Source: Drosophila persimilis
Lineage: Eukaryota; Arthropoda; Insecta; Diptera; Drosophilidae
Direction: 5' to 3'
DNA: 64,000 nucleotides
NCBI RefSeq assembly: GCF_003286085.1
Contig: NW_020825289.1
Coordinates: 868,001 to 932,000 of the forward strand
The notes under the pieces were generated by a model that was not told where the DNA came from, made no database searches, and saw only the letters and a list, made by a program, of their open reading frames with translations. The translations under genes and the position numbers were made by a program. Shown piece after piece: positions 32,073-42,777 of this stretch; the stretch's first letter is position 1; every line of letters starts with the position of its first letter.

Positions 32073-32861
32073 ATGTCTACACATTCAAATCACCCATTTC
32101 ATTTAGTTGATTATAGCCCATGACCTTTAACAGGAGCAATTGGTTCTATAACTACTGTTTCAGGAATAGTAAAATGATTTCATCAATATGATATTTCTCT
32201 ACTTTTTTTAGGAAATGTAATTACTATCTTAACCGTTTATCAATGATGACGAGATGTATCACGAGAAGGAACATATCAAGGATTACATACTTACGCCGTA
32301 ACTATTGGATTACGATGAGGAATAATTTTATTTATTTTGTCAGAAGTATTATTTTTTGTAAGATTTTTTTGAGCTTTTTTCCACAGAAGTCTATCTCCAG
32401 CAATCGAAATAGGAGCTTCATGACCTCCTATAGGAATTATTTCTTTTAATCCATTTCAAATTCCTTTATTAAATACAGCAATTTTATTAGCATCAGGAAT
32501 TACAGTAACTTGAGCTCATCATAGTTTAATAGAAAGAAATCATTCACAAACAACCCAGGGATTATTCTTTACTGTATTATTAGGTACTTATTTTACTATT
32601 TTACAAGCATATGAATACATTGAAGCCCCTTTCACAATTGCAGATTCAGTTTATGGGTCTACATTTTATATAGCAACAGGATTTCATGGAATTCATGTTT
32701 TAATTGGAACAACTTTTTTACTTGTATGTTTATTGCGTCATTTAAATAATCATTTTTCAAAAAATCACCATTTTGGATTTGAAGCAGCAGCTTGATATTG
32801 ACATTTTGTTGATGTAGTTTGATTATTTTTATACATCACAATTTACTGATGAGGAGGTTAA
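32073..32861 (+). pseudogene. NUMT cox3, open in mitochondrial code
   Basis: 789 nt from ATG to TAA, the normal fly length, with no stop seen in invertebrate mitochondrial code. TGA codons (for example near 32190 and 32240) would terminate nuclear translation. Open frame suggests little time since transfer. Confidence 0.9.
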
Positions 32862-32873
32862 TTAAATATTAAT

Positions 32874-32937
32874 ATCTATATAATATAAAAGTATATTTGA
32901 CTTCCAATCATAAAGTCTGTTAATAACATTGTAGATA
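32874..32937 (+). pseudogene. NUMT tRNA-Gly
   Basis: Anticodon TCC in TGACTTCCAATC, between cox3 and nd3. Confidence 0.8.
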
Positions 32938-33291
32938 ATTTTTTCAATTATTTTAATTGCTTCATTAATTTTAACAATTGTTACTATTGTAATATTTTTA
33001 GCCTCAATTTTATCAAAAAAAGCTTTAATTGATCGAGAAAAAAGACCACCATTTGAATGTGGATTTGATTCTAAATCATCTTCACGGTTACCTTTTTCTC
33101 TTCGATTTTTTTTAGTTACTATTATTTTTTTAATTTTTGATGTAGAAATTGCTTTAATTTTACCTATAATTATTATTTTAAATATTTCTAATATTTTCGT
33201 CTGAACTTTTACTTCAATTATTTTTATTTTAATTTTATTAATTGGACTTTATCATGAATGAAACCAAGGCATATTAAACTGATCAAATTAA
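32938..33291 (+). pseudogene. NUMT nd3, open in mitochondrial code
   Basis: 354 nt, the usual fly length, from ATT to TAA without stops in mitochondrial code. GAATGTGGATTTGATTC encodes the conserved ECGFD motif. Confidence 0.88.
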
Positions 33292-33293
33292 TT

Positions 33294-33358
33294 GGGGTTG
33301 TAGTTAATTATAACATTTGATTTTCATTCAAAAAGTATTGAATATTCAATCTACTTTA
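33294..33358 (+). pseudogene. NUMT tRNA-Ala with altered anticodon
   Basis: Cloverleaf sequence of mitochondrial tRNA-Ala, but the anticodon position (33323-33325) reads TTC where TGC is expected. Consistent with drift of a dead copy. Confidence 0.75.
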
Positions 33359-33618
33359 GAATATGAAGCGATTTATTGCTATTAGTTTCGACCTAATCTT
33401 AGGTAATTTTACCCTTATTCTTTAATTGTAGCCAAAAAGAGGCATATCACTGTTAATGATACAATTGAGAATTAACTCCAATTAAGGAAGTATGGTGATC
33501 AAGTAAAAGCTGCTAACTTTTTTCTTTTAATGGTTAAATTCCATTTATACTTCTGTTTATATAGTTAAATAAAAACATTACATTTTCATTGTAAAAATAA
33601 AATAATTTTTTTATAAAT
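33359..33618 (+). pseudogene. NUMT tRNA cluster Arg, Asn, Ser(AGN), Glu
   Basis: tRNA-Arg 33359-33421 (anticodon TCG in TTTCGACC), tRNA-Asn 33422-33486 (GTT in CTGTTAATG), tRNA-Ser(AGN) 33487-33554 (GCT in AAGCTGCTAAC) and tRNA-Glu about 33555-33618 (TTC in TTTTCATT). Same order as fly mitochondria. Confidence 0.8.
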
Positions 33619-33637
33619 TACTAAAATTAATTCACTA

Positions 33638-33704
33638 TATTCAAAGATAAATTTATCTCCATAACATCTTCAGTGTCATACTCTAAATATAAGCTATTTG
33701 AATA
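33638..33704 (-). pseudogene. NUMT tRNA-Phe
   Basis: The plus strand carries CATCTTCAGTGTCAT, complement of the anticodon arm (GAA). It lies next to the nd5 3' end. Confidence 0.75.
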
Positions 33705-35436
33705 AATAAATAATAAAAAATTAAATAAAATTAAAATTCAAATTACAAATAATATTAAATAGATTTTTAAACTATTATTACGTATTAAAAATAAAATTTT
33801 AGAATAATTAACTAATTTTTGATATACATGTTGACCGCCAAAATATTCTGATCACCCCTGATCAAAACTTTTAACAACAATTTGACCATAATTTAATGGA
33901 TAAAAAATTATTCCATAAGTTCTGATATAAGGTATAAACCATATCGATCCTAAAAATGTTGAAAATTATAAAAAATAAAAGATTTATTTAAACTATACAA
34001 CTTAGTTAAAGAAATTAAATAACCTAATAATCCCCCCAAAATACAAACAAATAATGTTAATAATTTTATTGATAAAGCTAAACAAATTATATAAGGATAA
34101 GGAAAAATTAATCAATTTAATATTCTACCCCCAATAATTCTTATAATTAATAACCCTATTATACCACGCAATATAATTCATCTTTCATCATTTAATATAT
34201 TTAAACTACCACAATTTAAATCACCAGTTATTTAATAGTAAACTAACCGAAAAGAATAACTAACAGTTAACCCCGTAGAAAAAAGAATAAAAAAAATGAA
34301 AATAAATTAATATTACTAATTATGACAATTTCTAAAATTATATCTTTTGAATAAAACCCGGCTAAAAAAGGTATACCACATAAAGCTAAATTAGAAACAT
34401 TAAAACAAGCAGAAGTCAAGGGTATGTGAATTCTTAAGCCTCCTATTAAACGAATATCCTGAGAATTATTTATATTATGAATAATAGCACCTGCACATAT
34501 AAATAATAAAGCTTTAAATAATGCATGAGTTAATAAATGAAATATAGCTAACTTTTAAAATCCTATAGAAAGAATTCTTATTATTAATCCTAATTGTCTA
34601 AGAGTTGATAAAGCAATAATTTTTTTCAAATCAAATTCAAAATTAGCTCCTAAACCAGCTATAAATATAGTTAAACCAGATAATAATAATAATAATTGAC
34701 CTAATCAAGAAGTTCTTAATAAAATATTAAACCGAATTAAAAGATATACCCCAGCTGTAACCAAAGTAGAAGAGTGAACCAACGCAGAAACAGGGGTAGG
34801 GGCAGCTATAGCAGCTGGTAATCAAGATGAAAAAGGAATCTGAGCTCTTTTAGTTATAGCAGCTAATATAACTAAAAACCCAATTATTAATATTTCATAA
34901 TCATTTTTTATAACTTCTAAATAAAAAATATAATTTCAACCTCCATAATTTAATATTCAAGCAATAGCCAATAATAGAGCTACATCTCCTACACGATTCG
35001 ATAATGCTCTTAATATACCAGCATTAAAAGATTTTACATTTTGAAAATAAATAACTAAACAATAAGAAACTAATCCTAAACCATCTCAACCTAATAAAGT
35101 TCTGATTAAATTAGGACTAATAATTAATATTATTATTGATAAAACAAATATCAAAACTAATATAATAAATCGATTAATATTCTCATCTCTACTTATATAT
35201 TCTTTTCTGTAAAAGATAACTAAAGAAGCAATTATTAAAACAAAAGATATAAATAATAAACTTATTCAATCGAATAATAAAGTTATAACAATTCTCAAAG
35301 AATTTAACGAAACTAATTCAAATTCAATAAAATAAACTATATTATTGAATAAAAAATATAAACTTAATAGAAAGCAACTTAATCTAATAGAAATTAAATT
35401 TACAAATCTAATTCTACAAATTGATAAATATTTCAC
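33705..35436 (-). pseudogene. NUMT nd5
   Basis: About 1.73 kb, close to the full fly length, between tRNA-Phe and tRNA-His on the minus strand. Small indels interrupt the frame, for example near 33960-33985 and 34225-34245. Confidence 0.88.
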
Positions 35437-35502
35437 GATCTAAAATGAATTATTTCATATCACTAACACCACAAATTAGTCTTTTTATTAAACTATTTAA
35501 AT
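35437..35502 (-). pseudogene. NUMT tRNA-His
   Basis: ACCACAAATTAGTC on plus contains the complement of the anticodon arm with GTG. Located between nd5 and nd4 as expected. Confidence 0.75.
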
Positions 35503-36236
35503 TTATAATCATAATATACATGAATCTCTTCTTAAAATCAATAAATTTAGAGGTAATCAATGTAAAATTATTAATAAATATTCACAAATTTTCCCCCCTC
35601 TAAAAGAAAACACACCAGAAAATAATTTTCCGTGTTGACTAAAAGAATATAAGTATAAAGTGTAAGCTGCTCTAAAAAATGATAAAAATGATAATATAAT
35701 TATAGTTAATAATGATCAAGAAACAATTCTATTTAATAAAGAAATTTCTCCTAATAAATTTAATGTAGGAGGAGCTGCTATATTAGCTGAACTTAATAAA
35801 AATCATCATAATGTTATAGCAGGTATAAAATTTAATAACCCCTTATTAATTAATAAACTTCGTCTACCTAACCGTTCATAAGATACATTAGCTAAACAAA
35901 ATAAGCCAGAAGAACAAAGCCCATGAGCAATTATTAATGTATATGAACCACATAAACCTCAATAAGTTATTGTTAAAAGACCAGCTAATACAATTCCTAT
36001 ATGAGCAACTGAAGAATAAGCAATTAAAGCTTTTAAATCAGTTTGTCGTAGACAAATTAATCTCACTAAAACACCACCTACTAAACTAATTCTAATTCAA
36101 ATAAATCTATATTTTAAATTTATTAGCTGAAGAAACGAAATAACCCGTAACAAACCATAGCCTCCTAATTTTAATATAATTCCAGCCAAAATTATAGAAC
36201 CTGAAACAGGAGCTTCAACATGAGCTTTTGGCAATC

Positions 36237-36240
36237 ATAG
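36237..36240 (+). repeat. Target site duplication ATAG (left)
   Basis: ATAG before the first LTR base. The partner is at 55367-55370, directly after the last LTR base. The nd4 sequence reads ...CAATCATAG/ATGGACC... with one copy. Four bases is the Ty3/gypsy norm. Confidence 0.85.
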
Positions 36241-37657
36241 TGTAAGGAAGTTCTCAGGCCGAGGTACAGCTTCTCAGTCTGTCCAGGGCCCGGTCCTTCC
36301 CCACAGCAAAATTTGTTGTGTGAGGACCTAAGGGGAGAGCCGCTCGTGGCGAAAGCGCGCCCGTGGGGTGGATCGTGGGACGGTCGGGCCTGGCCCGGCC
36401 ACGAGGCGTGGGTGAAGCCGTGCTTGGGAGCTGCAGAGACGTGCGTTGGGGGTGGGAGTGGTGTGGGTGTGGCGGGAGAAGAGGTTTGGATCAGGGATCG
36501 GAAGGGTATGGGAGAGGGGAGCCCAGCTTAGCAGATGCCGCATGATCCACGACTCACATCTGCGTCGCCAGGTCCCCAGGGCGAGGGTGTAGGAGAGGGA
36601 ACCCAGCTTTGCGAATGCCGCGTGAATCCACGACTCACATCCAGCATCGCCGGGTCCCCAGGGGAGAAAGGTATAGGAGAGGGAAAACCTAGCTTGGTGA
36701 ATGCCGCATGATCCACGACTCACATCCACTTCGCCGGGTCCCCAGGGGGAAAAGGTACAGGAGAGGAAAAAGCCAGCTTGGTGAATGCCGCATGATCCAC
36801 GAATCACATCCACTTCGCCGGGCCTCCCGGGAAAAGGGAAGAGAGGGGGAGGGGGAGTGAGTGACTCCTACGGGCGAATGCTCTGAGACAGGTGGGTTGA
36901 GGTTGGTGTCTTTATTGTTTTCGGATCATTTCCCTACTTAAAATCCCGCGCCTGCAGCGGGGAAATAAACGCCAAAAAAATTATATTAAACAACATGTGG
37001 GCATAGATATGTAAAACAACTGCGGGAATGTTCTGCTTATACCTGCCTACTGCACCGATCTGTTCCCCCCCAGAGCTCACATACGTGAGGTGGCTCACCC
37101 TTGTTTCCCTCCTTTGGGGTCCTGGTATCCCGCGGCGGGTCCTCGTCACTTCGGCTTGTCTTGTACACGGCGTGGTCACAGCTTGTTTTTTTTTACACGG
37201 CGCGGTCGCGGCTTATTTTTCACATTTTTTTTTTGGCTTCCGCCGCACAACCGGTCTTGCTCAGCCCTCGGAGATCACTCCCGAGCCTGGCCCGCGCTGG
37301 ACCGTGCCAGGCCTCTGCTTTACCTTTTGCAGCTTCTCTGCCGCTTCGTGGCTGCGCAGCTTTCGGCTGTCGGCCTCGGCTGCGTGGGCGATCGGCTGCG
37401 TGTGTGTATTGCCTGCTTCGCCGTCGGCTCTTTCCTCGGCTGCGTGGGCGTAAGGCCGATCGGCGGCTTCTCTGCCGCTTCGCTCTCTTTCATCTGCGTA
37501 TAGCCGTTCTCTTCTTTGCGTTGGCTGCGTGGGCGTAAGAGCGTATCTCTTTCGTGTTGGTTCTCTTAGTAATAATGAAATTAGATAACAAGCCGTCGGG
37601 GCGGTCCCTTCAGGGGATGGTGTCGTGGTCAGTGTTGTGGAGGCTTATGCCTTCGCA
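36241..37657 (-). repeat. Gypsy LTR, left (3' LTR of unit 1)
   Basis: 1417 bp, TGTAAGGAAG...CTTCGCA on plus. Its inner end has CGCA where the outermost LTR has CACA. Four tandem units begin at 36534, 36613, 36699 and 36783 (79, 86 and 84 bases apart), each starting GA(A)TGCCGC and containing CCACGACTCACATC. Confidence 0.92.
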
Positions 37658-37670
37658 CTCCCTTCCTACT
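37658..37670 (-). promoter_or_regulatory. Polypurine tract, unit 1
   Basis: The minus strand reads GTAGGAAGGGAG directly before the 3' LTR (TGCGAAGG). Unit 2 has the same tract at 46652-46664. It is the expected plus-strand primer for reverse transcription. Confidence 0.75.
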
Positions 37671-38141
37671 TCGGGGTGGGGCGCGGTGAAATGCGCCCCA
37701 AATTTCCGCTGATGCATACGCGGAAGCGTTGGCCGTCGTGGTGTTCTAGGCTGCGGATCCGGCTGCGCCCGTGACGCGCCACGTTTGCCTGAGCGCTGGC
37801 GCCTTCCAGCAGGCTTTGCGGGATGCGGCGGTCAGGCGTGCTTACGCGCCAGGCGACTGGAGCGATTGGCCATTCCTGCTCCTCCTGCAGCGTGTTTAGC
37901 TCGGGCATCTCCTCGAACGCTTTGAGCAGTCCGCCCGCCTCTGCCTCTTCCAAGCCCAATGGTTGGCTCGCGTGGTGTTGCCCGGTTCTGCTTGCGGGGT
38001 CGGAGAGTGGTGTCTTGCTTGTGGTTGGCTGGTCGTGGACCGTGGTTGCCTTGAGCTGGGCGGCGACGCACCCCTAGGATGCCCCTCCGTGCCATCCTCT
38101 GCCTCTAGAGGCTGTGCGTCGCTCGTCCTTGGGTTGTCCAT
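37666..38141 (-). CDS. Possible extra ORF region after pol, unit 1
   Basis: Overlapping minus-strand frames between the pol stop and the 3' LTR: 37896-38141 (81 codons, starts MDNPRTSDAQPLEAEDG) and 37666-37959 (97 codons, acidic, LLKAFEEMPELNTLQ; its counted start is TTG). Both are present in unit 2, where a 21-nt insertion keeps them open. No similarity recognised, no signal peptide or membrane segment, so not an obvious env. It may be chance coding in GC-rich DNA. Confidence 0.3.
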
Positions 38142-38359
38142 GTCGGATCTGGTGGGGGGAAGAAACCTTGTTTGGTTAGAACCTGCCCTGTGCTACTGAT
38201 GTGTCCTGTGCTCTGGGTTTCCCTGATCGGTGCATTTCTAGTTTCTGGCTATTTCTTACTCTAATCCCTTAAGGGGAGTTAAGCTATCTTACTGAGTGTG
38301 GACGCGGTTTCCCCTTGCGGGGCGAGGACATTACGGCAGCGCACTACCATAAGTGGCCC

Positions 38360-41152
38360 TCATGAACTCGCGGTTTTCCTGGTGCTGGGGTCGTCGTCAT
38401 CGTTGTCTTCGTTGTCTTCGCTGGTGAGTGTGTGCTCGTTGTCGTGGTAGGCCTTGAGGTCGGCTAGTCCGGCCGTTCGTCGTTGTCTTCCCGGATGCTT
38501 CTGGAGTCGTGCTATGGTGGGAGAAATAAATTTAATTACTTTGTAAGGCCCCTCATATTTGGGAGCCAGTTTGGCAGCGAAGTTGTCCGCCGCTTTGGAC
38601 AGGTGATGTTGGCGTAGCATCACGAGCGTCCCGATCGTGGGTCTCCATTCGCGTCGACGTAGGTTGTAGGTCCTGCTCTGCGTCTGTGATGCCTGCTGAG
38701 TATTTTCCTGTACGATGGCGAAGATTTCCTTGAGTCGCCTGGCCTTGTCGGTTGGGGTCTCTGTCACTTCGCCTAGTCCTGGGGTCGTCTCTTCGTACAA
38801 GGCTCCAGGCAACCGAGGTTCCCGGCCGAGTACGATGAATGCTGGGATGAAGCCTGTGGTGTCCGATGTGCTGCTGTTGATGGCTAGGCTGAGTTCGGGC
38901 AGCAGCTCGTCCCATGTCCGCTGGTCTCCATCGATGTACTGGGCGATCATGGTTTTGATCGTCCTATTGGCTCGTTCCGTGGGGTTTTGTTGTGGCGTAT
39001 AGGGCGCCGTATACTCCAGTTCCATGCCTGCTAGTTTGCAGAACTTTCGGAAAGAGCGACTTGTGAATTGGGTCCCGTTTTCGCATACGAATTTCCGTGG
39101 TGTCCCGAAGCGGCTTAGGATCCGTTCCCGGAAAGCGGTCTCCAGTAGTGCGGTGGTGGCCTTGCGAAGTGGGACCAACTCCACCCACTTGCTGAAGGCG
39201 TCGAAGAACACCAGCAACATAGTATTGCCGTGTTTGGATCGGGGCAATGGTCCAATGAAGTCGGCGCAGACGATGTCCAGTGGTTCCTGGGCTTGGCGGG
39301 TGTGCATCTTCCCTCCTGGTTTGGTTTGACTCACCTTGTACTGCTGGCACTTGGTGCACTGCTGGATATATCGGGCGATATCTCGGTGCAGTCCGGGCCA
39401 GTAGTACCTCTGGGCTATTCGTGTCGCTGTCTTCCTGATTCCGAGGTGTCCTGCTGTCGGATGGTCGTGGCACTCTTTTAGCACGCGTCGGCGGTGGTCC
39501 TTGTGGACACATAGTTTCCATTTGATAGGGTCTTCTTCGCTGGTTCTGCTGCTGGCTCGTTTGTATATTTGGTCGCTCTCGATGATGAACTCCGGATGCC
39601 CTTCCGGCTGTTCCTGGATCCGCTTGCGGAGCCTCTGCAGCCAGGGGCAGGGGCAAGGGTCCCGGTCTTCGTCCGCTCGCTGCAGGGTTTCTACTGGTTG
39701 TCGTGAGAGGGCGTCAGCCACAACGTTCTGGCTTCCTCGGCGGTAGTGGATGTCAAACCCATATTGCTTGAGCTCCAAGGCCCAGCGGGCGATGCGTCCC
39801 GTTGGATTATCGATGGAGTTCAACCACTTCAAGGCGAGGTGATCCGTGATTACATCGAAGTGGTATCCTTCCAGAAAGCATCGGAACTTCCGGATTTCCC
39901 AGACAATGGCAAGGCACTCTTTCTCGGTGGCCGAGTAGTTTTCCTCTGTTTTCAGTAGTCGACGGCTTGCGTAGGCGATGACTCTTTCTGCTCCGTCGAT
40001 CTGTTGTATAAACAATACTGCTCCGAGGCCATACGAACTGGCGTCCGTTTGGAGTACGAACCGCTCGGCGAAGTCGGTGCATGCCAGGACTGGTGCTTGC
40101 GTGAGTCTTTCCTTGAGAGTCTCGAACGCCTGATGTTGTTCGTCTGTCAACTCCCACTTTTGATCCTTTTTGAGCAGGTTGGTCATGGGCTGGACCACCG
40201 TGGCGAAGTTCGGGACGAAACGTCGGTACCAGGATGCCATCCCGATGCAGCGTCGCAGTTCTTTCAGTGTGGTGGGCGGTGCTAGTTTCTGGACTTCGCT
40301 GACCTTATCTGGGTCCGTGTGGATGCCTTGTTCGCTGATGGCATGGCCGAGGTAGACTAAACTCTTCCTGAAGAAACTACACTTGTTTCTGTTCAGTCGG
40401 AGGTTCGCCTCTCGCAGCCTCCTGAAAACCTCGCGAAGGTGGTCGATGTGTTCTTCTAGCGTGGCTCCGATGACGATGATATCGTCGAGATACGCGAACG
40501 CGTACGGCTCCATGGTGGGTCCGATGACGCTGTCCAAAGCTCGCTGGAACGTCGCTGGGGCTGAGTGCAGGCCGAAAGGCATGACCTTCCACTGGAAGAG
40601 TCCTCTGCCGGGGACGGTAAATGCTGTTGCCTCTCTGCTGCCCTCGGCCACCGGGATCTGCCAGTATCCGTTTTTGAGGTCCAGCGTGGAGATGTAGCGA
40701 GCGTGGCGAAGTCTCTCGAGAATGTGGTTAATCCGTGGCAGCGGATATGCGTCCGGCACCGAGCGGGCATTTAGCTGGCGATAATCCACGCACATTCGCA
40801 TTTCTCCGGTCTTCTTTCCTACCAAGACGATTGGGGCGCTGTGGGGACTGTGGGATGGCTCGATCCTTCCGTCCCGTAGCAGCTCGTCCACCTGCGCGTT
40901 GATGATCTTCTGCATGGCCGGGTTCTTCGGGAAATAGCGCTGCTTCACGGGCCTGTCGTCTCGCATTGTTATCGTGTGTTCGGCGATGTGGGAGACTCCA
41001 GCTAGTCCGTCGAATTTCGCCAGTTCTTCTTCCAGAAACTTGCCTGCCCACGGCGTGGGGGGGTGGTTCTGGGTCTGGGTCTTACTGCCACGGCGATAGG
41101 TCCTCCAGTTCCAGAGCGCTAATGGCGGCCAAGATCGCGGTCTCGTAGTCAT
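38360..41152 (-). CDS. Gypsy pol, unit 1: reverse transcriptase, RNase H, integrase
   Basis: 930 codons, uninterrupted. RT spans about residues 80-270 with CVDYRQLNARSVPDAYPLPR (121-140) and the catalytic YLDD at 221-224. RNase H starts near 370 (LQTDASSYGLGAVL). Integrase shows the HHCC finger (HPTAGHLGIRK to CTKCQQYK) near 570-610, then the catalytic core with CADFIGPL, CENGTQF and QQNPTERANR. The second catalytic residue, normally Asp, is Glu (codon 39080-39082), in both units. The protease is encoded upstream in another frame, with the change at a run of seven C (41057-41063 on plus). The counted ATG at 41152 is probably not a real start. Confidence 0.9.
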   Translation of the reverse strand: MTTRPRSWPPLALWNWRTYRRGSKTQTQNHPPTPWAGKFLEEELAKFDGLAGVSHIAEHTITMRDDRPVKQRYFPKNPAMQKIINAQVDELLRDGRIEPSHSPHSAPIVLVGKKTGEMRMCVDYRQLNARSVPDAYPLPRINHILERLRHARYISTLDLKNGYWQIPVAEGSREATAFTVPGRGLFQWKVMPFGLHSAPATFQRALDSVIGPTMEPYAFAYLDDIIVIGATLEEHIDHLREVFRRLREANLRLNRNKCSFFRKSLVYLGHAISEQGIHTDPDKVSEVQKLAPPTTLKELRRCIGMASWYRRFVPNFATVVQPMTNLLKKDQKWELTDEQHQAFETLKERLTQAPVLACTDFAERFVLQTDASSYGLGAVLFIQQIDGAERVIAYASRRLLKTEENYSATEKECLAIVWEIRKFRCFLEGYHFDVITDHLALKWLNSIDNPTGRIARWALELKQYGFDIHYRRGSQNVVADALSRQPVETLQRADEDRDPCPCPWLQRLRKRIQEQPEGHPEFIIESDQIYKRASSRTSEEDPIKWKLCVHKDHRRRVLKECHDHPTAGHLGIRKTATRIAQRYYWPGLHRDIARYIQQCTKCQQYKVSQTKPGGKMHTRQAQEPLDIVCADFIGPLPRSKHGNTMLLVFFDAFSKWVELVPLRKATTALLETAFRERILSRFGTPRKFVCENGTQFTSRSFRKFCKLAGMELEYTAPYTPQQNPTERANRTIKTMIAQYIDGDQRTWDELLPELSLAINSSTSDTTGFIPAFIVLGREPRLPGALYEETTPGLGEVTETPTDKARRLKEIFAIVQENTQQASQTQSRTYNLRRREWRPTIGTLVMLRQHHLSKAADNFAAKLAPKYEGPYKVIKFISPTIARLQKHPGRQRRTAGLADLKAYHDNEHTLTSEDNEDNDDDDPSTRKTASS

Positions 41153-42777
41153 CCGAGTCGGCTGGGCGAAACGGGTTGCGTTCCCGAGCTATCTCGGTGT
41201 CGGCTAATGGCTCCAGTTGGTAGTCCGTCGTCGGGGTTTCTGTGATCTCGTCCTGTGGTATCGGGGTTCGTGGCTTGCGTGATGTCTGTCGTGCTGGGTT
41301 ACTACGTGGTGACTCCCGGTTCGATGAGCTGGCCCTGGAGTGGTCCCGCGGGGCCGCAGCTATCTTTGCTGGAGTATTCTGGTGATTCCTGGGTCCTGTT
41401 GCTGACTCCCGGTTCGATGAGCTGGCCCTGGGTTGGTCCAGCGGCGCCGAGGCTATCTCTGCCGAAGTTTTCTGCTTTCTGCCGTGTCCTGTTGGTGACT
41501 CCTGGTTCGACGAGCTGGCCCTGTATTGATCCAGTGGAGCCGGAGCTGTTTCTGCCCAAGTCCCTTGCTTCCTGCTGTGTCCTGTTGGTGACTCCTGGTT
41601 CGACGAGCTGGCCCTGGATTGATCCAGACGAGCTGGCCCTGGATTGATCCAGTGGAGCCGGAGCTGTCTCTGCCCAAGTCCCTTGCTTCCTGCTGTGTCC
41701 TGTTGGTGACTCCTGGTTCGACGAGCTGGCCCTGGATTGATCCAGTGGAGCCGGAGCTGCCTCTGCCCAAGTCCCTTGCTTCCTGCTGTGTCCTGTTGGT
41801 GACTCCTGGTTCGACGAGCTGGCCCTGGATTGATCCAGTGGAGCCGGAGATGTCTCTGCCCAAGTCCTTTGTTTCCTGCTGTGTCCTGTTGGTGACTCCT
41901 GGTTCGACGAGCTGGCCCCGGATTGATCCAGTGGAGCCGGAGCTGTCTCTGCCAAAGTCTTTGTTTTGTTGCGTTGTACTGTTGGTGGCGGGATTCGTGC
42001 CGGGGAACTGGCCATGGTTGGTTCCATCGGTGTCGCAGTTCGTTCCGTCGTAGCTTTCTTCGTGTCCTGTTGTGGTGGCGTAGTCCTGCGGTTGTTGCTT
42101 GATCTTGTCTGGTAGGGCTTTGTTGTCGCTGCGGTTGGATGGTTCGTGGTTGGCTGTGGGGTGTTGGTCTGCGGCTGGTCTCGGATGGCAGTGGAGTCCG
42201 CAAACGTGACAGACCGTGGGCGGGGCTGGGCGGTGCATGATGGTATCGTCCCGGCGGGTTTCTGCTGCAACTTCAGCTGTAGATATGCCCGTCCGCAGTG
42301 GATCCTTGCGCGGATGCCACAGAGGAAGTCGAGCCCCAAGATGAAGTCGTCTAATACCGTGGGGAGTATAAGAAGAGATACCTGTGTTTCTTGCTGATCC
42401 AGGCGCACTGTGACTGCTATCGCTTGGTTGATCTCCTTCCTGGTTCCATCTGCCAGGCGGATCCTGGTCCTCACCTCTCGCCTGTTCTCGGTCGTCCCAA
42501 TCTCCTTCGCCAGCCGCTCAGTGATGAAGGATCGTGTGGCTCCAGTGTCGAGGGTGGCCGCAAATGCTCTCCCATTGATGTCCACCAGGGCAGCGATCTT
42601 TCCTCCGGTCATGCTTAATGGGTGGGTTTCTCCTGTTCCTGGGTGCGCGCCTCCGTCCATGTCCCAGTTGGGCGGAGACCCGACCCGTTTCCCGACGCGG
42701 GTTTCCGGCAGCAGTTGATGGTCCGGACCCCTCGGTGGCCACATTCCCAACAGAACAGCTTCTGTCGGTTTGTGCAC
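41082..42777 (-). CDS. Gypsy protease and repeat-bearing linker, unit 1
   Basis: The 491-codon frame 41302-42777 overlaps the gag end by about 160 nt in the -1 frame relative to gag, the usual gypsy layout. The protease active site is AATLDTGATRSFI near residue 73. The linker to RT consists of about eight 31-residue repeats (SRASSSNQESPTGHSRKQGT...), then continues in the frame 41082-42203 to a TAA where unit 2 has CAA. The linker is Ser/Gln/Pro-rich and probably disordered. Confidence 0.75.
41310..41990 (-). repeat. 93-bp tandem repeat in the protease-RT linker
   Basis: GACGAGCTGGCCCTGGATTG recurs with a 93-bp period (about 41720, 41813 and 41906). One 27-bp partial unit lies near 41600-41630, and older variants continue to about 41327. 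The period is a multiple of three, and all three minus-strand frames are open across the array. Absent from unit 2. Confidence 0.92.

Noticed and set aside
35421-35603. Small plus-strand frame across the tRNA-His/nd4 border
   Set aside because: Chance frame in the NUMT; both genes are on the minus strand.
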